Below are positions 6,563 through 7,307 of a DNA stretch of 7,307 bases, piece after piece. The notes below the pieces were generated by a model. The model ran no database searches. It worked only from the letters and a program-made list of their open reading frames with translations, and had not been told where the DNA came from. A program made the position numbers and the translations under genes. Positions within the stretch are counted from its first letter, which is position 1. Each line of letters starts with the position of its first letter. This DNA is from Candidatus Gallimonas intestinigallinarum (GTDB lineage: Bacteria > Bacillota_A > Clostridia > Christensenellales > Borkfalkiaceae): positions 1-7,307 of the forward strand of contig DXBS01000053.1 in the NCBI GenBank assembly GCA_019116405.1, written 5' to 3'.

Positions 6563-6601
6563 GGAGATGTGAGCAGTTTTCGGCGTTTTCGACAAAATGT
6601 A

Positions 6602-6622
6602 AGCCGTGCACACGGCACGGCT
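6602..6622 (-). terminator. Hairpin after the VTT membrane protein gene, probable weak terminator
   Basis: On the minus strand AGCCGTG (6622-6616) and CACGGCT (6608-6602) form a perfect 7-bp GC-rich stem with a 7-base loop, 4 bases after the TAG stop at 6627-6629. It is followed by TACATTTTG, which has only a short, broken T-run. Position and stem suit an intrinsic terminator, but partial read-through into the flavoprotein gene is likely. Confidence 0.55.
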
Positions 6623-6626
6623 CAGG

Positions 6627-7307
6627 CTATTTTTCCGGAGGTTGATCGGGAGAACTTTGCGGCTTTTCGTTCTTTGCGACGCCCTTTGTTACAATCGAAC
6701 CGTCCGCATCAATGATCTCCACTTCAAATTCGTTCTTTTCTTTCTTATGAGTGACGCGCGTCTCGCGGTGGAAGACGCGATCGATCCACGCAAGGATTGC
6801 GTCTGACTTCTTATAAAGAACGACGAACAATGCAATGACCGCGACCGCGAAGATGCACCAGATGAGGATCCCCCACCAGGTCGTAAAAGGAATGAGTGCG
6901 ATCGCATAACTTGTTACAAAGATGGCAAGGACGCGCGAGATCAGGATGACGATGGCGAAATACAGTATCGACATGGACGACAGCCCCGCGACAAAGCAAA
7001 GCACGTCATCCGGGAAGACGGGCAATAAGAACATTGCCGAAAGAAACAATTTATCCTTTCCCTTGATCTTTTCCAGCCAAGTTTCCAGCGTATCTTTGCC
7101 GATGATCCATGCCACGACGCGATAGCCGGCGTATCTTCCCACCAAAAAGGCGAACAGCGAGCCAATCATGATACCGATCAGGCTGTACACGCTCCCGAGG
7201 AGCGGGCCAAAGAGCGCCGCGCCTGCCGCCACCGTAACGGTGCTCGGAATAGGCAGGAAAACGACCTGCGAAAACTGGAGTAAAATAAAAATAAATGCTG
7301 CCCAACC
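6627..7307 (-). CDS. VTT-domain (TVP38/TMEM64, SNARE-associated/DedA-like) membrane protein, N-terminus cut by window edge
   Basis: The frame is open from the right edge (7305-7307) to a TAG at 6627-6629, giving 226 visible residues. The first Met-like codon inside the window (GTG at 7230-7232) is not the start, because family sequence continues upstream of it (QVVFLPIPSTVTVAAG). The core VTT signature is clear: the re-entrant-loop proline motif LPIPS, AAGAALFGPLLGSVYSLIG, and GSLFAFLVGRYAGYRVV. A second loop follows with LFLSAMFLLPVFPDDVLCFVAGL, then hydrophobic membrane segments through about FVTSYAIALIPF and ILIWCIFAVAVIALFVVLY. About 60 hydrophilic residues follow (from YKKSDAILAW), an acidic/basic tail ending in Pro and Lys. 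Family members are polytopic inner-membrane proteins linked to lipid scrambling or transport; no substrate can be assigned here. Roughly the first transmembrane region is missing. It is probably transcribed separately from the flavoprotein gene, given the hairpin between them. Confidence 0.9.
   Translation of the reverse strand, partial: GWAAFIFILLQFSQVVFLPIPSTVTVAAGAALFGPLLGSVYSLIGIMIGSLFAFLVGRYAGYRVVAWIIGKDTLETWLEKIKGKDKLFLSAMFLLPVFPDDVLCFVAGLSSMSILYFAIVILISRVLAIFVTSYAIALIPFTTWWGILIWCIFAVAVIALFVVLYKKSDAILAWIDRVFHRETRVTHKKEKNEFEVEIIDADGSIVTKGVAKNEKPQSSPDQPPEK

Noticed and set aside
6525..6611. Extended N-terminus of the flavoprotein from the ATG at 6609-6611
   Set aside because: The extra 29 residues overlap the hairpin after the membrane protein gene and show no family similarity. 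The ATG at 6522-6524 has a ribosome binding site and sits right before the FAD motif.

Overview
The window reads as ordinary bacterial chromosome from a member of the Firmicutes/Clostridia, probably an uncultured gut-type lineage. The main clue is an IspH protein fused to S1 RNA-binding domains, an arrangement best known from Clostridia. The clostridial style of HtpG N-terminus, the strong AAGGAG-type ribosome binding sites and the neighbourhood (flavoprotein, AroH, Cmk, PlsC, IspH-S1) agree with this. Base composition is moderately GC-rich and looks uniform. I see no mobile element, phage gene, CRISPR array, tRNA or rRNA. All genes lie on the minus strand, so transcription runs from the right edge to the left edge, and no gene-free stretch exceeds 300 bases.

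Layout in order of transcription. (1) 7307-6627: a VTT/SNARE-associated (TVP38/TMEM64, DedA-like) membrane protein whose N-terminus lies outside the window, followed by a hairpin that may terminate it. (2) 6524-5283: a BaiN/HI0933-family flavoprotein with a near-consensus promoter-like sequence unusually close to its start codon. (3) 5208-4201: a fused AroH-type chorismate mutase and cytidylate kinase. (4) 4198-3425: a PlsC-type acyltransferase, 2 bases after the previous stop. (5) 3428-1188: IspH joined to four S1 domains, overlapping plsC by ATGA and interrupted by an in-frame TAA at 1536-1538. (6) 1172-1145: a strong intrinsic terminator. (7) 1082-1: htpG, with its own ribosome binding site and candidate promoter, running off the left edge.

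Genes 3 to 5 form a tightly packed unit. Its products make prephenate, make CDP/dCDP from CMP/dCMP, acylate lysophosphatidate and make isoprenoid diphosphates, and one carries an S1 RNA-binding region. Apart from the mutase, these jobs meet in envelope lipid synthesis and nucleic acid or translation supply, but any coordination is inference. The two points most worth checking are the nonsense codon in the fourth S1 domain and the linkerless AroH-Cmk fusion. I did not find a convincing unknown system.
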